DNA of 64,000 bases from Tyto alba (lineage: Eukaryota > Chordata > Aves > Strigiformes > Tytonidae): positions 30,170,819 through 30,234,818 of the forward strand of contig NW_024881316.1 of the NCBI RefSeq assembly GCF_018691265.1. The letters run 5' to 3'. The position numbers and the translations under genes are program-made. Below, piece after piece: positions 63,391-64,000 of this stretch. The first letter of the stretch is position 1; every line of letters begins with the position of its first letter. The notes beneath the pieces are model-generated. The model searched no databases. It was not told the DNA's origin and worked only from the letters and a program-made list of their open reading frames with translations.

Positions 63391-63439
63391 GTCACAGCAT
63401 GGCTGGGGTTGAAAGAGATCTCTGGAGGTAATCCGGTGA
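63391..63439 (-). mobile_element. Short decayed CR1 3'-end fragment
   Basis: GTCACAGCATGGCTGGGGTTG followed by AAAGAGATCTCTGGAGGTAATCCGG resembles the terminal CR1 consensus (CACAGAATGGTTGAGGTTGG, then AAGGGACCTCTGGAGGTCATCTGG) with several substitutions. Only about 50 bases remain, in minus orientation. It is much more diverged than the CR1 at 28.6 kb. Confidence 0.65.
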
Positions 63440-63532
63440 TTTCTCTTCTACTCCCCTCTCATCCCTTCCTCTACCCTCCCTGCTCTTTATTCTCTTTTCT
63501 TCCCTTTTCCCCTTCTCTTCCATCTTTTAACA
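63440..63532. repeat. Polypyrimidine tract (CCCTTCTC-rich)
   Basis: About 90 bases are almost all C and T (CTCTTCTACTCCCCTCTCATCCCTTCCTC and similar) directly after the CR1 remnant. It is a degenerate homopyrimidine microsatellite in the TPO intron and is a possible triplex-forming or polymorphic site. Confidence 0.85.
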
Positions 63533-64000
63533 GCAGCAGTTGAAAATTAGATCAGTGATTTAAAGCTGTTAAATATTTGATCTGACAGACATTATTGGTA
63601 AACATTAGATCTTTCTTAGGCAGAACATAGGTAGTAAGATCACTCTTGAATACGGGTCATGTCTTTTGCTTAAATTTGGGGTTAACCCTGTAAGCAGCCA
63701 AAGGCTTTCAGCAGAGCATTAAAAGATGTGCATTAGTATTACCACTGAAGCGTATGCTTTCCTGTTTTGTGGAATCAGAGACACAAGAGTACAACACCTG
63801 CATCAGGAGTGTGAGTCTCATAAGACTATCACTTGCTCTTATGTTAACTAGTATAAAATACTTGGTCTTTCAATTTACAAGTGATCTTTATCAGAAGTGA
63901 AAATTGTATTTCTATTGTGTGCTTTTATATAATTCAATTAATTGTGGCCTAATTAAGTGGGTCAGTGAGAATTACAAATGCCATTAAGAGATTTCCTCCT

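Larger units (their letters stand above)
62211..64000 (+). other. TPO: TPO intron, incomplete
   Basis: This is sequence after the GTAAAA donor. I looked for the next TPO exon (expected to begin near NLKKRGI…) and did not see it before the window ends. It contains a decayed CR1 tail (63,391) and a long pyrimidine tract (63,440). The rest is unremarkable AT-rich intron. Confidence 0.8.

Noticed and set aside
1..64000. tRNA, rRNA, CRISPR, operon or prokaryotic features
   Set aside because: None were seen. The intron-exon structure, LTRs and CR1 identify vertebrate nuclear DNA, where such features are not expected in this interval.

Overview
This window looks like nuclear DNA from a bird. The evidence is a 5'-truncated CR1 LINE that still carries the C-terminal part of its reverse-transcriptase frame, several LTRs of avian endogenous-retrovirus type, AT-rich unique sequence, and very low gene density with GT-AG introns. 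The two genes recognised from their exons are SNTG2 (gamma-2-syntrophin) and TPO (thyroid peroxidase). They are neighbours in the same tandem orientation in other amniotes such as human (2p25.3). I cannot name the species. The two longer LTRs resemble families I associate with neoavian genomes.

Layout. Bases 1-11,951 are intronic sequence of SNTG2 in which no exon was recognised. Three SNTG2 coding exons follow on the + strand, at 11,952-12,044, 16,262-16,372 and 28,138-28,269. They join in phase 0 to encode the last 111 residues and the stop. A polyadenylation signal lies at 28,298. The two introns carry one antisense ERVL-like LTR (13,942-15,038) and two sense solo LTRs (17,754-18,242 and 26,330-26,765). 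The second sense LTR has a perfect 6-bp target duplication.

From about 28.3 to 59.6 kb is a 31-kb intergenic interval. It holds a CR1 fragment (28,587-29,270), a solo LTR in minus orientation (53,011-53,575), and simple repeats. Apart from these I see no convincing gene. The first two recognised coding exons of TPO are at 59,592-59,685 (start codon and signal peptide) and 62,126-62,210 (start of the propeptide). The rest of TPO lies beyond the right edge.

Almost all the open reading frames in the window are short chance frames, and the longest comes from the repeat array inside the antisense LTR. I found no rRNA, tRNA, CRISPR or operon-like structure and nothing that looks like a new biological system. 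The most useful points are the SNTG2-TPO exon structures, the dated-looking solo LTRs, a NAGNAG acceptor in TPO, and a few candidate exons or conserved elements that need comparative data.
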